Positions 10,022 through 21,989 are shown, counted from the first letter of the stretch. The stretch is DNA of 64,000 bases from Astropecten irregularis (GCA_963971285.1 OZ020262.1:11821308-11885307); one strand, 5' to 3'. Translations and numbers: made by a program. The notes: a model not told the origin generated them from the letters alone.

Positions 10022-13000
10022 CTGATAAGATGCAAAAAAGAAGAAAAAGAGAAAATTTAATAGAATAACTAGAAACAGCATGTCACAATAAAGGGAGCAT
10101 AGGATTTGCAAAGTTGTGCGTTTTGGCTGAATTTGGTACTTAAACAGAAGTGAAGCTCTTAACTTCCTATTAGACTTTGTTTCATGTACTTTGTTTTACG
10201 CTTTGTTCATCTGGATAGCAGAAATACGGCCGAAATAATCTTACCACCCTCCGAATCCTTCACGGTTACACCACGATTTCGAAATGCTACTAAATCGTTC
10301 AGACGAACGATCTTTCTAAAAGACACTAAATCTCGATTTCCTTGAAAAAGGGAACCATGAACCAAGAATTCCCATGGTGACTGTTTGCACTGTTAACGAA
10401 CTGTTGAGTAAATTTTCTGTCTCAAACTCTATATTTTATGTTGTTGGAGGCCTTGCAAATCTTGTACGCTGCCGTTTAGCCACTCACGAAAATTCAGTCT
10501 TCAAAACGCCGTACTGAAGGTTATTTCAGAATAAAATAAACGGGCTATTGGTGTCTGGGGCGGATGCGTTGGAAGTAATTTATTCCTTGTAGGAAATGAT
10601 TCTAAGGTCACGTCATGTGCCTATGTCGTACACGACGACAATTTACAATGATTAATGATTGCTTCGGTTAATCTGATTTAAAGGTTCTGTCAGAATCTCT
10701 CGTTAAGTTCAAGGAACGCTAATTAAACAAGGGCAGAATGAAGATTGGAAACGGAACGAGGGGAGCCGGTGGGCGGCCGGGGTGAAGCATGGTGCAGACA
10801 AGGTCGCGGTATAAATCGGTCGATGGATGAGTTACCAAAGTGACTTCACCGTTAGACTTTTTGTCTTGGGACAGCCACTGCCCAGCGTCGGAGAGATACT
10901 TAAGACAATTCATTCTGCTAAGCATTTATGAGGTGTGTGCTTACAAGAAACACATGTTAGCAGCCAGAGATTCAAACTTGCTTTGCATGAATAAATTTTT
11001 CCCCGAGTAAATTTTCACCGTTATGTTTAGACTTTTTATCTTGGGACAGCCAGTGCAAAGCATCGGAGAGCTGCTTAGGACGCATCATTCTGTTAAGCAT
11101 GAGGTTTTGGCTTAGAAGAAACACATGTTAGCAGCCAGAGATTCAAACTTTGCATGAGTAATTTCCCCGAGCAAAGATTCTCTACTATAATGAGCATCTC
11201 CTTGCATGAATCATGGTACCTGGGCTTCCGAGGGTGAAACTGAAAAAAGAAAAACCCATCGTGTTCATTATACTCGAGTGGCGGTTAGAATTGGGCACTT
11301 GAGGGCCAAGTCTCAGAGTCCTCACACGGTACCAAGTCCCGGACTCTACGACGTCTTGGTTTCTTCTAACAAGCCAAGCGACCATAATTACGTCTTCTGA
11401 CCGAAGGCCACGGCGTTTTGCCTCATCACCGTAAAATATCGCGAGACGATGGCCGTCCGGGCGGAGTCGTAGCACCGTATAAAAATGAGCGCGAGCGGCG
11501 ATAGAGTTTCCACGTCGAGTGGTCGAGAAGAGACAACAAAATCTTCCCGCTCTTCCTGTTTTGGTTTTGTTTTCGATGGCGTGCCTGACTCGTCAAGTTT
11601 GCATACAATTAGACGCTCTTTCGCCTCTCGCCACACGGCGTGTGTTTTACCCGTATACATCATCACAGCTTACAACCATACGGAATGTAATGTGGACAAA
11701 CTTAGATTGTTCCCCGGGGCGTTTTTCTCATCACGAGAACTTCTTTCTTTTTCTCGCAAATTGTATTCAATTTCGCTTTGCTCTATGTTCGCTGTGGGTT
11801 TTCATTTCTTCTCGCCTGTGCATGTTTCGTCATTCAACATGGAGGCTTGTGTGTGTGACAAGCACTATGTAACACACTTGCATCTTAAAGTTGACAAAAT
11901 CGGAGCCTGAATAAATGCCCGTAGGGTTAATTAAAGATGAGTAAATTATACTGTCGTTGTCTGAGAAAGTGGAAAATAAATGAAATGAAAAAAGAATGAA
12001 TTAAAAAAAAGTAAATAAGGCATATTGCCTCTGTGTTGCTCCAAATCAGGGCCCAATTTCATGGAATCTGTTTATACGGCCTATTTTTGTGCTTACGGGC
12101 ACTGCTACGAGAGAAATCTTTTTTCATGGAATCTGTAAGCAAGACTTTTGGTTAGCGAAGAATTTCTAGGGTATTAATTAACCGTGATTATGTTCTGCTA
12201 ACGTGGTGTCATATGCATTCCGCAGAAATTCCTTGCTTACCGTTGTACGGTGTCACACAATCACACATAATACATTTTACTTACTATTAAATGTTGTAAA
12301 TAGACTTTATGGAAAGTGGAAGCGACTAGCCTACCTGTTTGGGCGTTCAGTCTTGGCAAGTACTCCCTCCAAAAGGCGCACTGTGTGGACCTCGGGTACT
12401 CCACAACCAGTGGAGTCTCTGCGGTGGACGAATCCAGTACGTATTCCGTGGGTGAGTCCAGCTGGAAAGCCGGCCAGCCCTCTGCAAGTTCGTCTGGGTC
12501 ATTCGGGTGGCCCGTGTTGGGATTACTGTTGATGCAAATTAAGACCAAAAAGCGTGAATTCTTCCTGAAATTAATGCAATGATACCTGACCGTGAAGGAA
12601 ATAAAGAAACAAAACGTAATGTAACCGAGATATGAACTGGCAATACGCTTATCAAAGGATTCGTACTTTTGTTAAATTTTGAAAGGGAGCATATTATGAT
12701 TCGATAAATTGTTGTTCATTATCACAATAGTGCGCCACCATGAGTTCCATCTAGTATGGAAAATAAGGATGGACGCCCTCAAGGATCAAGAAAAGTATGG
12801 ACGGTAAATTTTGCTTCTAATCTCATCTTAATAACACTAAAATCTCGAACAAAGGTGATTAACTATTGGGACACCACCAACGTAGGGCTGAATAGCTCAG
12901 TTGGTAGAGCGCCTGTACGGTATTCAGGAGGTTGCCGGTTCGAATCCTGCTCCAGTCAATTTGTCTTTGTTCACTTTACAAAACTAAAAACTAACAGTTT

Positions 13001-14593
13001 TTTGTCAGTGGCCTATCAGTGTTGAGCACTGTGTGGGAATGAAGGAACTTACCCTGTCTTGGCAAAATTGCCCCATAACCTCAGCATTTTCCTGCTGAGC
13101 GCTATGTCCTCCTCCGAGAAGCCATTGCTAGGATTCAGAACCTGGCCGAAGGCGTAGGCTATCTCGTCCCCGTGCATGACGCCCATCCACTCGGGCCAGG
13201 GGTGGTTGGAGGCCCGCCGCTGGAAGCTGTACAGGTACGCCTTGTTCTTGGCAGCCGTGTAGGCTCGAGCCGTCTCAAAGACGGGACAGATGATCTTGTA
13301 GTCGGCCACGAACGACTCGGCGGCGTCCCGGAGCTTGTAGGGATTGTTCGGCTCCAGCCAGTCCGTGTACTGGAACTTGATGGCGCTCCTGGCGAACTTA
13401 TTCATGGGCTCGAAGATGTCGGCAATCGTCTGGTTGAAGAGGGTGGCGTTGATTGGGCTGTCTGTGTCCTTGGAGAAGCCCGGTAGGTAGTAGATCATGA
13501 AGGAGGAACCCTCGTTCCTGTTGTAGCCGACCATGATGTCGGTCTGCTTGGTGGCGTAGCGCTCGAAGGCCGACTTGGGTGTCTCAGTGATGATAATACC
13601 GTCTACCACCGGCACGAAGGGGAATACGTAGACGTGCCCGACCGGGAACTCGTTCTCCAGCGTCTCGTTCGGGTCCTTGGTGCGCAGGCAGGCCATGATC
13701 TGAGCGTCCGAGAAGGGAGTACCGTCCGAGTACTCCACGCAGTTCAGTCCCCGTGCGAATATCATGGCTCTCCGCCTGGCCTCCTCGTTGGTGATCAGTG
13801 CCCAGGGGCAGAGAGGCGTGCCGCTCTGCATGATGGCTCTGGTAAAGAGTGGTCCACTCATCCGCGACAGAAGGTGGTAACCAATGCTGACCGCTCCAGC
13901 ACTCTCTCCAAAGAGGGTCACCCTGTCAGGGTCTCCTTGGAAATACTCTATGTTGTCCTGGACCCACTGCAGAGCCATGGCCTGATCTAGGAGCCCCATA
14001 TTCCCAGGTACCTCAGATGTACCCAGGGACAAAAATCCGTACGAGCCAACCCGGTAGTTCATTGATACTACGATCACGTTCTGGGTGACTGCTAGCGTAC
14101 TGCCCTCGTAGACGGGTAGAGTCGCCGCACCGCCGTAGAATCCACCCCCGAATATCCAGACCATGACCGCCAGCCTGTCCCCACTCGGCCGTGGCGAGGG
14201 CACCCAGACATTCAGGTACAGACAGTCTTCTTTCATGGGCAGCTTCGTGTTCCACATCTCGGCACCGGTGAAGTTAGGGTAGGCCGTGTCCAGGACTTGG
14301 ATGCAGGAGGCGCTGTAGCTCGTAGCGTTCTTGACGGCCGGGCGCCAGGACCCCATGGCCTCTGGTGGCTTGTACCTCCGGCTGCCCACCGGCGGCCTCG
14401 CGTACGGAATACCAAGGAAGGCCACCACGGACTGTCCGTCCAAAACCTGTTTCCTTATCCCGGACACCTGTCCGTATATTGTGTCTACAAGTTCCTCCGG
14501 GTGGACAGCCCCGCTGGATGCGAGGACGGTGATCAAGATGACCAGGATGACCAATACTCTGGAGATGTACCTCCTCCCTGCCCCCGTGGCCAT
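9885..14593 (-). CDS. ache: Acetylcholinesterase, T-tailed form, 3 coding exons (622 aa)
   Basis: Seen: joining 14593-13053, 12525-12335 and 10021-9885 gives one open frame of 622 codons plus TGA. Residues 1-30 begin with a hydrophobic run typical of a signal peptide. The catalytic triad is Ser231 (GESAG), Glu361 (RNEGS) and His474 (GVMHGDE), with the GGGF oxyanion segment at 149-152. Residues matching Torpedo AChE gorge positions include Asp102 (D72), Trp114 in EMWN (W84), Tyr153 (Y121), Trp264 (W233), Phe324 (F290), Phe365 (F331) and Tyr368 (Y334). Cysteines suit the loops 97-124, 262-285 and 436-563. Residues 578-622 form a tryptophan-rich T peptide. Known: AChE is a secreted or membrane-anchored alpha/beta-hydrolase that hydrolyses acetylcholine. 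Inference: this is a true AChE rather than a general carboxylesterase, because the choline-site Trp and the T peptide are both present. The start is ATG 14593, since the only upstream in-frame codon near the acceptor is GTG. A 5' untranslated exon must lie further right and was not located. Confidence 0.93.
10088..10478 (-). mobile_element. Family C element in AChE intron 2
   Basis: Starts AAAGGGAGCATAGGATTTGC and ends TTGTACGCTGCCGTTTA. Contains TCCCATGGTGACTGTTTGCA and a central TCGTTCAGACGAACGA palindrome. Confidence 0.82.
10845..11171 (-). repeat. Direct duplication in AChE intron 2
   Basis: 10845-11010 and 11015-11171 share TTGGGACAGCCA, CGGAGAG, ACACATGTTAGCAGCCAGAG and ATTCAAACTT. On the gene strand both copies carry a CTTAGCAG or CTTAACAG acceptor-like site before ATG. 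Confidence 0.8.
12335..12525 (-). CDS. ache: AChE coding exon 2: end of the catalytic domain
   Basis: A CATCAACAG acceptor precedes base 12525. The 191-nt exon completes Gly514 and encodes residues 515-577, beginning NPNTG and ending PRLNAQT. Cys563 in QCAFW is the expected partner of Cys436. It ends AACAG|GTAGGC in phase 1, at the site where AChE genes branch to alternative C-terminal exons. Confidence 0.93.
12526..13052 (-). other. AChE intron 1 with an inserted tRNA-like SINE
   Basis: A 527-nt intron between the two catalytic exons. It contains a SINE-1 tRNA-like copy (12885-12958) in the orientation opposite to the gene, and a short fragment (12727-12747) of the AATAGTGCGCC foldback family. 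Confidence 0.75.
12885..12958 (+). repeat. SINE-1, tRNA-like module in AChE intron 1
   Basis: A box TAGCTCAGTTGG and B box GGTTCGAATCC, spacing as in tRNA; nearly identical to 4120-4193. Confidence 0.78.
13053..14593 (-). CDS. ache: AChE coding exon 1: signal peptide and most of the catalytic domain
   Basis: This exon encodes residues 1-513 and the first two bases of Gly514. The exon itself starts at 14623, directly after a TTTTTCTCAG acceptor, so about 30 nt of 5'UTR precede the ATG. It ends at ACAGG followed by GTAAG. This conserved splice point, just after Phe-Ala-Lys-Thr-Gly, is the position used in vertebrate AChE genes. Confidence 0.95.
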
Positions 14594-14623
14594 GGCGATG
14601 TATTGTGTCCGGAAAATGTGCAC

Positions 14624-15188
14624 CTGAGAAAAACAGGGAAATAAACGTTACTGCATAATCATGTGGTGCATTTCACAATCGTAACTTACTATCAATCCAA
14701 GGAGTTGGATACATTGCAATCTTACATAGGATACAATTAGTTATCCTTCGTATGAACTCAAGTTACGATTGATCGTAAAGCTTCATGAAATCGAACCTTG
14801 GGTTCTTCGTATTCAAAATGTTCAGTCTGCAAATCAATGTTTGTATTTCATTTCTCGCCACGGTCTCATCGGTGTAGTAAAGGTCACATAATCTCTTAAA
14901 AATCTTGAAGTGACCAAGCCATGTCTGGGCGAGACTGCACACAAACGAAATGAGAAACACACACACAAGGAAATCATCAAACCTGAAAACATTCAATCAT
15001 ACTTGCCCTTCGCGAAAATGATTAATTTCATATGGGGCGATTGATATTTCGCAGCATAGCTAATGAATTACCAAGTAAGACAGGTGTAGGATGGGAGAAG
15101 AGATATATCAGCTGGATGTACAGGTGCAGAATCAGACCCAAGCTCTTCAGAGTAAAGCAGCGCACATTGGTCTCGAAAGTCAAAAGTG
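14624..15188 (-). other. Region upstream of the AChE coding exon (intron or 5' region)
   Basis: Starts with an acceptor, so it should be an intron leading to a 5'UTR exon. No donor or promoter could be assigned. Confidence 0.5.
14671..14793. mobile_element. GATCGTAA-family element
   Basis: TTTCACAATCGTAACTTACT and mirrored end ATTGATCGTAAAGCTTCATG; shares GTTATCCTTCGTATGAACTC with the copies at 25965 and 61425. Confidence 0.65.
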
Positions 15189-15487
15189 TGGGGTGTTGTG
15201 GCCTAGTGGTCTGGCGTGTTGAACTCAAAAGTCTTGTGGTCAATCTACATATCGTGGGTTCGAATCCAGCCATGGGCTAATGGTGCTTAATTGTGTCCTT
15301 GGGCAAGACGCTTTGTCACATATTGCTCCTCTTCACCCAGGTGTAAATGGGTACCTGCGAGGGTAGAGATGGCTTTGTGGTTTGATTAGCCTCTGTGCAC
15401 TGAATACGGTAGCACGGGGCTGTATACTCCCCAGGGAGTTGAGATGGTTTCAGGAATGTTAATTATGGCCCGATGACCAGGGATAAT
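15189..15487 (+). repeat. SINE-2, tRNA-derived head with conserved body
   Basis: A box TGGCCTAGTGG and B box GGTTCGAATCC, then CCTTGGGCAAGACGCTTTG and CACCCAGGTGTAAATGGGTA, ending in ATAATA repeats. A SINE type common in marine invertebrates. Confidence 0.85.
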
Positions 15488-15664
15488 AATAGTGCGCAGT
15501 AGAGTCTATTCATAATATAGTAGCTGCGCAATAAAAATTTCCTATTTTATTAAAAGTCAAACTAATATTTCTGGCTTCTTCCAAGAACCAACTCCAGGAT
15601 GAGACACTGCAGCCAAGGGTTGTGCCCTTATTAACCTCGCTCGGCTCTGTCTAGGTCCTACAAT

Positions 15665-15952
15665 TAACCGAATGGCCTACTTCTACAGATCATCGTAGGG
15701 TTGGAGCCCAGTCATGGAGATCGGGGAATAGTGATGATGCTTGCCTCATTGAGCAAAGACACTTCATCACTGATTGCTTCCTTGCAAATTCACCCCGGAG
15801 GATGAAAAAAAGAGGGTATTATGTGAGAGGTGCAGAAATGGCTCTACGTGTCTGATCAGGGACCATGCAGGCGCAGCTTAAGACATCATCACCCGGGGCT
15901 GCATAATATCCTCCCAAGGACGATGAGAACATTTCAGGAATTATGATTTGTC
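15665..15952 (+). repeat. Diverged SINE-2-like copy
   Basis: Keeps a B-box-like GGTTGGAGCCCAGTCATGG and the tail GAGAACATTTCAGGAATTA in the right order and spacing; the body is much altered. Confidence 0.5.
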
Positions 15953-16066
15953 TCCATGAAACGGAATTAAAATTATAAAGTCCGTAGAGATTCTTTTGGA
16001 GTTTAAAATGTCCTGAATCCTGCAAAGCCTTCAATCTGATAGCATTATAAGCGAAGGATTTCCTAA

Positions 16067-16324
16067 GAGTACATTAAAGGTAGTATCATACTTTGCGGTA
16101 AGAAACCAAAACAGAAATTTTCACAGATTTACGTATAACTTACAGGGTATGAAGATGGTGGTGGTAGAATCATACCGTTACAAATTGTCCCTTCTGAGTA
16201 CATTAAAGGTAGTATCATACTTTGCGGTAAGAAACCAAAACAGAAATTTTCACAGATTTACGTATAACTTACAGGGTATGAAGATGGTGGTGGTAGAATC
16301 ATACCGTTACAAATTGTCCCTTCT
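16067..16324 (+). repeat. Perfect 129-bp tandem duplication
   Basis: Bases 16067-16195 and 16196-16324 are identical by eye over the whole unit, each starting GAGTACATTAAAGG and ending TTGTCCCTTCT. Confidence 0.92.
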
Positions 16325-16570
16325 GAAATGGTGTATTTATCCAGAAATTAGTAAAACAACGTCCAAAAATCTTTTTGATCTTTTAAAAGATTAAAAATAA
16401 AATAGAAAAGACTTAAGAAATACTGTGGCTGTTTTTTACTGTTTTCTCAAAAAGTGGGCACCGCATGGGACTGCAATTTTCACAGTTGACTTTTACTGTA
16501 TCGTCTTTGATATTTTTGTCCATGAATCTGTATTTCTTTGACAAAAACCAAAGTATGATACTACCTTTAA
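16074..16570 (+). mobile_element. Family A element carrying an internal 129-bp duplication
   Basis: Ends TTAAAGGTAG and CTACCTTTAA. It is longer than its relatives because its left part is duplicated in tandem (16067-16324). Confidence 0.9.
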
Positions 16571-17410
16571 GAGGGATACCCGCGATACGATGCATGCCGG
16601 TGTCCATTTCCTTGTAAATTGTAAAGATTGTAAAGTCAGTAATGATAGAATGTGACTCCAATTCGAAACTGACCAACTCAAGTAAGTAATTTTTCAATCA
16701 AGGTGAAATTAATGTACATTTTCAGTTGCTGGTTGTATTTTACAACGCAGATATTCTACTGACAAATCTACCCACAGTCGCCTGTATATCGTACACAATT
16801 ATACAACCAAAGATCTAAAGCACTTCCTTCTGGATTACAAAGATAACCCAATAAGTAAAATTGAAGACATCACACACATTTCCACCTAGCAAGTTGCATC
16901 TTTACGATAAGAGTCAATAATCCACAGCTTTAGTCGTCAATTTACCAAGCCAGGGTTTATGCACATAACGCCATTCCATACATTATACACATGGAACTGA
17001 ACCATGAAGATATCTAGCCATGATATGATTTTCATAATTTTGTAAGCTTATTTATTAAGCTGATAAAGAACGAGAATACGAACCCTTTGTGTGGAGCTTG
17101 CCATTTTTAGCAGAGCGTGCAGGACTAAATAAACCGTGGGAGCCACCGCGCGGGCCGGTGCATGTACACCGAGTAGACACGACTGTAAGTGGTGCAGCTG
17201 TCAAACCACTGTACTCCGCCATGTTTTTAGTTTTTCTCACCCATTCATTGAGTCTGTGCATGTTAATATAGGCATCCACGGTGACTGTATGATAATTATG
17301 ACCTTACACGGCAAAATGTAAATATGTAAATGTGACCTATAGCTAGGTTGACTTGTAGGTAGGTGGACTCGGGCAAGGACAACCGTACGAGCGTGCACAC
17401 GGCACGTACA

Positions 17411-17450
17411 GGGGACAATTTCATAGAGCTGCTTAGCAGAAACATTTTTA
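17411..17450 (+). repeat. Fragment of the CAATTTCATAGAGC family
   Basis: GGGGACAATTTCATAGAGCT followed by GCTTAGCAGAAAC; only one end remains. Confidence 0.6.
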
Positions 17451-17595
17451 TGAGATGTGCAAGTTGATTATTAACTTATAAACGGTAAGGATCAGAGTCT
17501 AAATTGATGCCACAAAAGCTGTTTTATTCCTTAATTTCGGGCATTTACAAGTCGCGCTGAAATGACTGGGTTTTAATGGTATAATACATGATTGG

Positions 17596-18120
17596 TTAAA
17601 GGGAGCATATAGGGAACATTTGCAAGGCCTCCAAAAACAAAATATTGCGTTTGAGACAGAAAATGGACTCAACAGTTCGTAACAGTGCAAACAGTCACCA
17701 TGGGAAATTTTGGTTCATCAGATGCTGGGTTTTTCAAGGAAATCAAGATTGAGTGTCTTTTCCAAAGATCGTTCGTCCGAACGATTTTTGGAACAAACAT
17801 AAAATACACCCTCACTTGAGTTGTTTTAGTTATCACCTTTCACTCAAGGTATGAAGATGGTGCTGGTAGAAACATACCGTTAAAATATTTCCACCTGAAA
17901 TGCTGTATTTATCCAGAAATTAGTAACTGACAAAGACCGAAAACAGTTTTGATCTTTAGGTAAGATCAAAACCATTCTTAATTTTTTATATGGAAAATTG
18001 AGACGGGTTTTCGCTATTATCTCGTGATTCAGATGTCCGATTATTTCATGTACATGCCGGATCAGACAAAAGTGTGAGTGCTGCTCTGTGACCTTTATAC
18101 CAATCATGTATTATACCTTT
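17596..18120 (-). mobile_element. Composite family B-C element
   Basis: Starts TTAAAGGGAGCATATAGG (C) and ends CAATCATGTATTATACCTTT (B), the reverse of 36013-36578. A short family B end (17577-17595) precedes it, as if it had entered an older B copy. Confidence 0.8.
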
Positions 18121-19827
18121 GATGACACTTTATCAGTTTGTGTGAAGAACAATTCTCAGCGATATCTTCCAATTTTGTACAGCTCTAGTAATTGGGAGTT
18201 CTCCATCAATGCAGAAGTCCTGCAGCCGTTTAGTGCGATGCGATGGAAGTTAAATCATCAGAAGATAAAAAGCAGTTGGAGCTGGATGCTGGATAGCTTG
18301 AGGATGTTGCTCCATGTAACAACATCTGCATCCCATACGAATGTTGAATCAGTTGGAGCTCTGCTTGATAGAGAACAGCAAAAAACCCTGCAGTGTTGTG
18401 GCAGTGAACTGCCAGGCACTTGGACCTATGTGACATTTTTCATGGGCTCGTGGGTGTCGTTAATGATAGCAGATTACAAACTACAGTCGGTGGAGTCCCT
18501 CTCTCTGTGACAAATTAAACATGTTAATTGGCCCTGTTCCATCACACGGGATGTCAGAGCCAGAGTCCTACACCTTGGGACATGGGAGAGACTTGATACC
18601 GACCTTTGACGAACCAGCTGCTTGATTGGTGGCAGAGGTGGGATCTATAGTTGATGAGGCAGACCCCGCGAAAAGGGAATCCCTGGAAGATTAAGACTAT
18701 GTCTGGCATTTGGGTTGTACGTCGTCACTGGAGGTCATTTTGGGGATTCTTGGGTGACCGCCACAAGATGCTCTTAGTGTGAGGTATACTTCATGTCAAT
18801 AGAGGCTGAGCAATCACGATGAGAGGACCCGGAGGAAAACCCAGAGGAACTTGAAAAAGAGCGGTGGGATGAACTCCACATTTCCCGGGTTGGTTTTGGA
18901 GAGGAGATGGTACAATGGTGGGGTGGAAAGGTCAACAACAACACAATCACCATCATCATACCGCTTCCAAGACCACAACCACAACTACCCTCTCAATTAC
19001 AACATCCCAATATGGTTCCATGCATTCTCAGACAGGCAAGAACCTTTTCTAGACAGCGCACTTGCAGTCATTGACTCACGTACACGTCACCGTTTGATAC
19101 ACACCCGGTCTCATATCCTCCTCTAAAACAACAATTCTTCAAGATAACTCAATTCAATTGAATGTCACATGATGGAGGTTATATATATTCTGATTTATTA
19201 TTTCCCTGGCAGTTCAGTATCTCCGTCTCGATCCCAACAGTTCAATCATCTTAACCGTGTACCCCTATCATCTTCCCCTCTCTCAAGCATGCCCTTGCCT
19301 CATCCAATTAGAGATAAACACCTCCAGTATATTGAGACAGTGGGCCCCATGAAAGCAATCAAGACCTAACACCAATTTACTTATCCTGCACGAGGAGGAG
19401 GAAGAAAATATACACCAGGAACGCAAGAAGCTCAGCTGGCATTTTGCTCTCAACAAGAAACCTCCACATCATCAGGACCCGCTCCTATCCTGAGTGGTAG
19501 ACCTCTGGTGCAAGCCTGTTTTCAGATTGCTCCAAGTGGTCGTACTATAATTGACTTATTGGAAGTGCACTGCAGGAATCGTCTCGACTCCAATAATGTA
19601 CCCTAATTGAATCATTTCCCCCTCTCTCATATCTCTGGTACGTACGTTTCCCTCTCTTTCATTCGTCGTTTCCTAACGTGCAATTGTCACTGTACTCGTT
19701 GGTATTTCTTAATAGTTCGCTATTATTTTTTTCTTTGGCCGATTTATCATTTTGAATCATGGCTCTTCTCTGGTTGTGCCGGTCTAGTGAAATTCAACAT
19801 GAATACTGGTCATTTTAGGCATCTTTA
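18121..19827. other. No supported gene
   Basis: A 140-codon plus-strand frame (18088-18510) starts inside a transposon end and has no domain signature. The rest holds only short frames. Confidence 0.5.
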
Positions 19828-19989
19828 AAGACTTAAGAAATACTGTGGCAGGTTTTCACTGTTTTCTCAAAAAGTGGGCACCGTATGGGACTGACATTTT
19901 CACAGATGACTGTTGCTGTATCTTCCTTGAAATTTTGCCAATGAATCTGTATTTCTTTGACAAAAACCAAAGCATGATATTACCTTTAA
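19828..19989 (+). mobile_element. Right half of a family A element
   Basis: Starts AAGACTTAAGAAATACTGTGG, as in the middle of full copies, and ends ACCTTTAA. The left half is missing. Confidence 0.8.
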
Positions 19990-21782
19990 GAGGTTAAACA
20001 TAATTCAGAAATATTTTAAAGGCACATCATCCATTTATAAGCAACCAACCGCCAGGGACCAGCCATCAAGTAAAGAATACCAAAAACGGTTCCACAAAAT
20101 GATCTACCCATATCATGCAATGATACAGACATCGTATTTGCCTCCCATTATAAAACAGACATCCCATTAAAAAACATCGAAGGATATTCCGTCCCGTAAA
20201 AGGGATTCTATACGATCTTTTCTCTGTGCATGGATAATTCAGGCCACATTGAGTCAAATTATCCAATATAGCAGGGGAATTTACATCCAGAAAAAAAAAT
20301 CACAGCAAGCAAGCAACCTCCTACAGAGCCGCTGCTTCAAATTCAATCAAATTATCCTGACTGAATACTGTAACAACCTGACCCCGGGTTTAAGGGCTAG
20401 CGGTCCGGTAGCCGGGGCTGAAAAATGACCGGTGCCAAGATTGCCTCTCTAATGACCGGACTCCCCCTATACCTCGACCTAGAAGTATCCGATTACAGCC
20501 GGTAGATATTCCTTCAAGCAACTCACTCTTAACTTATGTAGCGATGACATGATCTCTATTGAGCTCTAAATTCACTGCAAATTATAAAAAAATAAGATGA
20601 TTGATCTTCTTTTTTTTTCCGGGAGAGCGATTTGAGCGATCATCTTGTTTTTGGTAGTAATTTAAGTGTTATTGGAACGGTTTACAATCAAGGAAATAAT
20701 ATGTTCTTGCAAACGTCTGATAAGTAGGGCCGGGCCCGTAAGGGAAAAACGGTTGTCATTATTGAACCGGTGGCAAGCTCAGTATGTTTGTACTGTTATT
20801 TATCTATAAATTGCATATTAGGGAGACACTTTAGCATCTAAAAGTCAACATTTGGGAGACATCTGCAAATAGGGAGACTTTTCGGTGTCTCTCCATTATA
20901 CTACCAGCTACCTTTTAAAGACATATTTGTCCTGTACATATTTTAATAGAAGACAGAGAATGCTCTCAATATGAACATTATGTCAATTTCAAGTTCATTG
21001 GTTGGGAGGATGTTTAGAAATAGGTAAGTAAAGTTTGTGCACGAACCTATGGGAAAGTCTCCCTAATGAACCATTCACCGTAAACTGTATTATCATAATG
21101 ATGATGTAGCATCGTGTATAGGGAACTTCTAAAGAGATCGAGTGGTTCTCACATAGAACCAGAGGTCTACTCAAGTTGAAGAGCGGTTGCGACAATTCAG
21201 CTTATAATACTACGTGAACGGTTGCGTACATAAAAACCGAGGTCAAAATACGGAGATACGGTGTCTGCAAAGTGCCCCGGATGATGTATTATTTTCATCG
21301 ACGGTCCGTGCGATGTCGGCGCCTTAATTAATTAAACCAATGATTGTTTAGTGGCCTCGAGAGGGACCCGTCTCAGTTCGTCGTGGAAGGAAACGAGCCG
21401 AGACCATGCATAACGGAGGAAAATTGAATTCGCTAGGTCTACACTTCGACTTCCGTATAGATGTTTGCTTTTGTCCTTCCCGTGCAGTATTTGTTGAGTT
21501 TCAAATTTCAAGAACGTTATGAAGGTTAGAGATATACTGGATACTAGGACAGTAAAACGGGTCATCGCACATTTTGTAGAGAGGCATATTATTACATGTA
21601 CATTGTTAGTAAACGGTATGCTTTCTCGTTTTGTTTGGTGCCGAGTTCCGAGTGAGGGTATACATTTGGAGAAACCAGTCATGTTTTACAAATTTGTCGG
21701 TCTCCGTATACAAAAACCCGTCATGTAATTACTGGAATTACCGGAAGGCAGAAATTAAACCTGTCAGTCTCGCACTAATATG
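19990..21782. other. No gene or clear repeat
   Basis: A 116-codon minus-strand frame (21332-21682) lacks recognisable motifs. Confidence 0.5.
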
Positions 21783-21989
21783 AGAGTTTACGAAACGGAG
21801 GCTCAGGCTTCGTCTCACGCTCCGGCTCCATTTCATGAATCCATTCTGAAATAACGTGTATCAAAATAGAGGCTTTTAAATGGCTGTGGTTCAGAAGTAG
21901 ATTCTCTGGTTTGAAAAAGAAAACAGAGCTTCAGCTTCATTGAAAAACCACAACCTATATTTTCAGCATATGGATGTCAGAGCTGGAGT

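Larger units (their letters stand above)
10022..12334 (-). other. AChE intron 2
   Basis: A 2.3-kb intron between the catalytic-domain exon and the T-peptide exon. It holds a family C element (10088-10478) and a direct duplication (10845-11171). The stretch 11172-12334 carries no repeat I recognise. An open frame at 11485-11910 on the opposite strand has no recognisable domain. Confidence 0.7.

Noticed and set aside
10719-10925. 68-codon minus-strand frame as an alternative AChE tail
   Set aside because: Joining it to exon 2 through the visible acceptor gives Glu then stop and not this frame.
11485-11910. 141-codon plus-strand frame followed by AATAAA, with TATAAAA just before its ATG
   Set aside because: The TATA-like site is only a few bases from the ATG and the peptide has no domain; it lies antisense in an AChE intron.
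13172-14644. Plus-strand frames of 60-118 codons opposite the AChE exon
   Set aside because: Shadows of the GC-rich AChE coding exon on the other strand.
18088-18510. 140-codon plus-strand frame
   Set aside because: Starts inside the end of a composite transposon and shows no recognisable domain.
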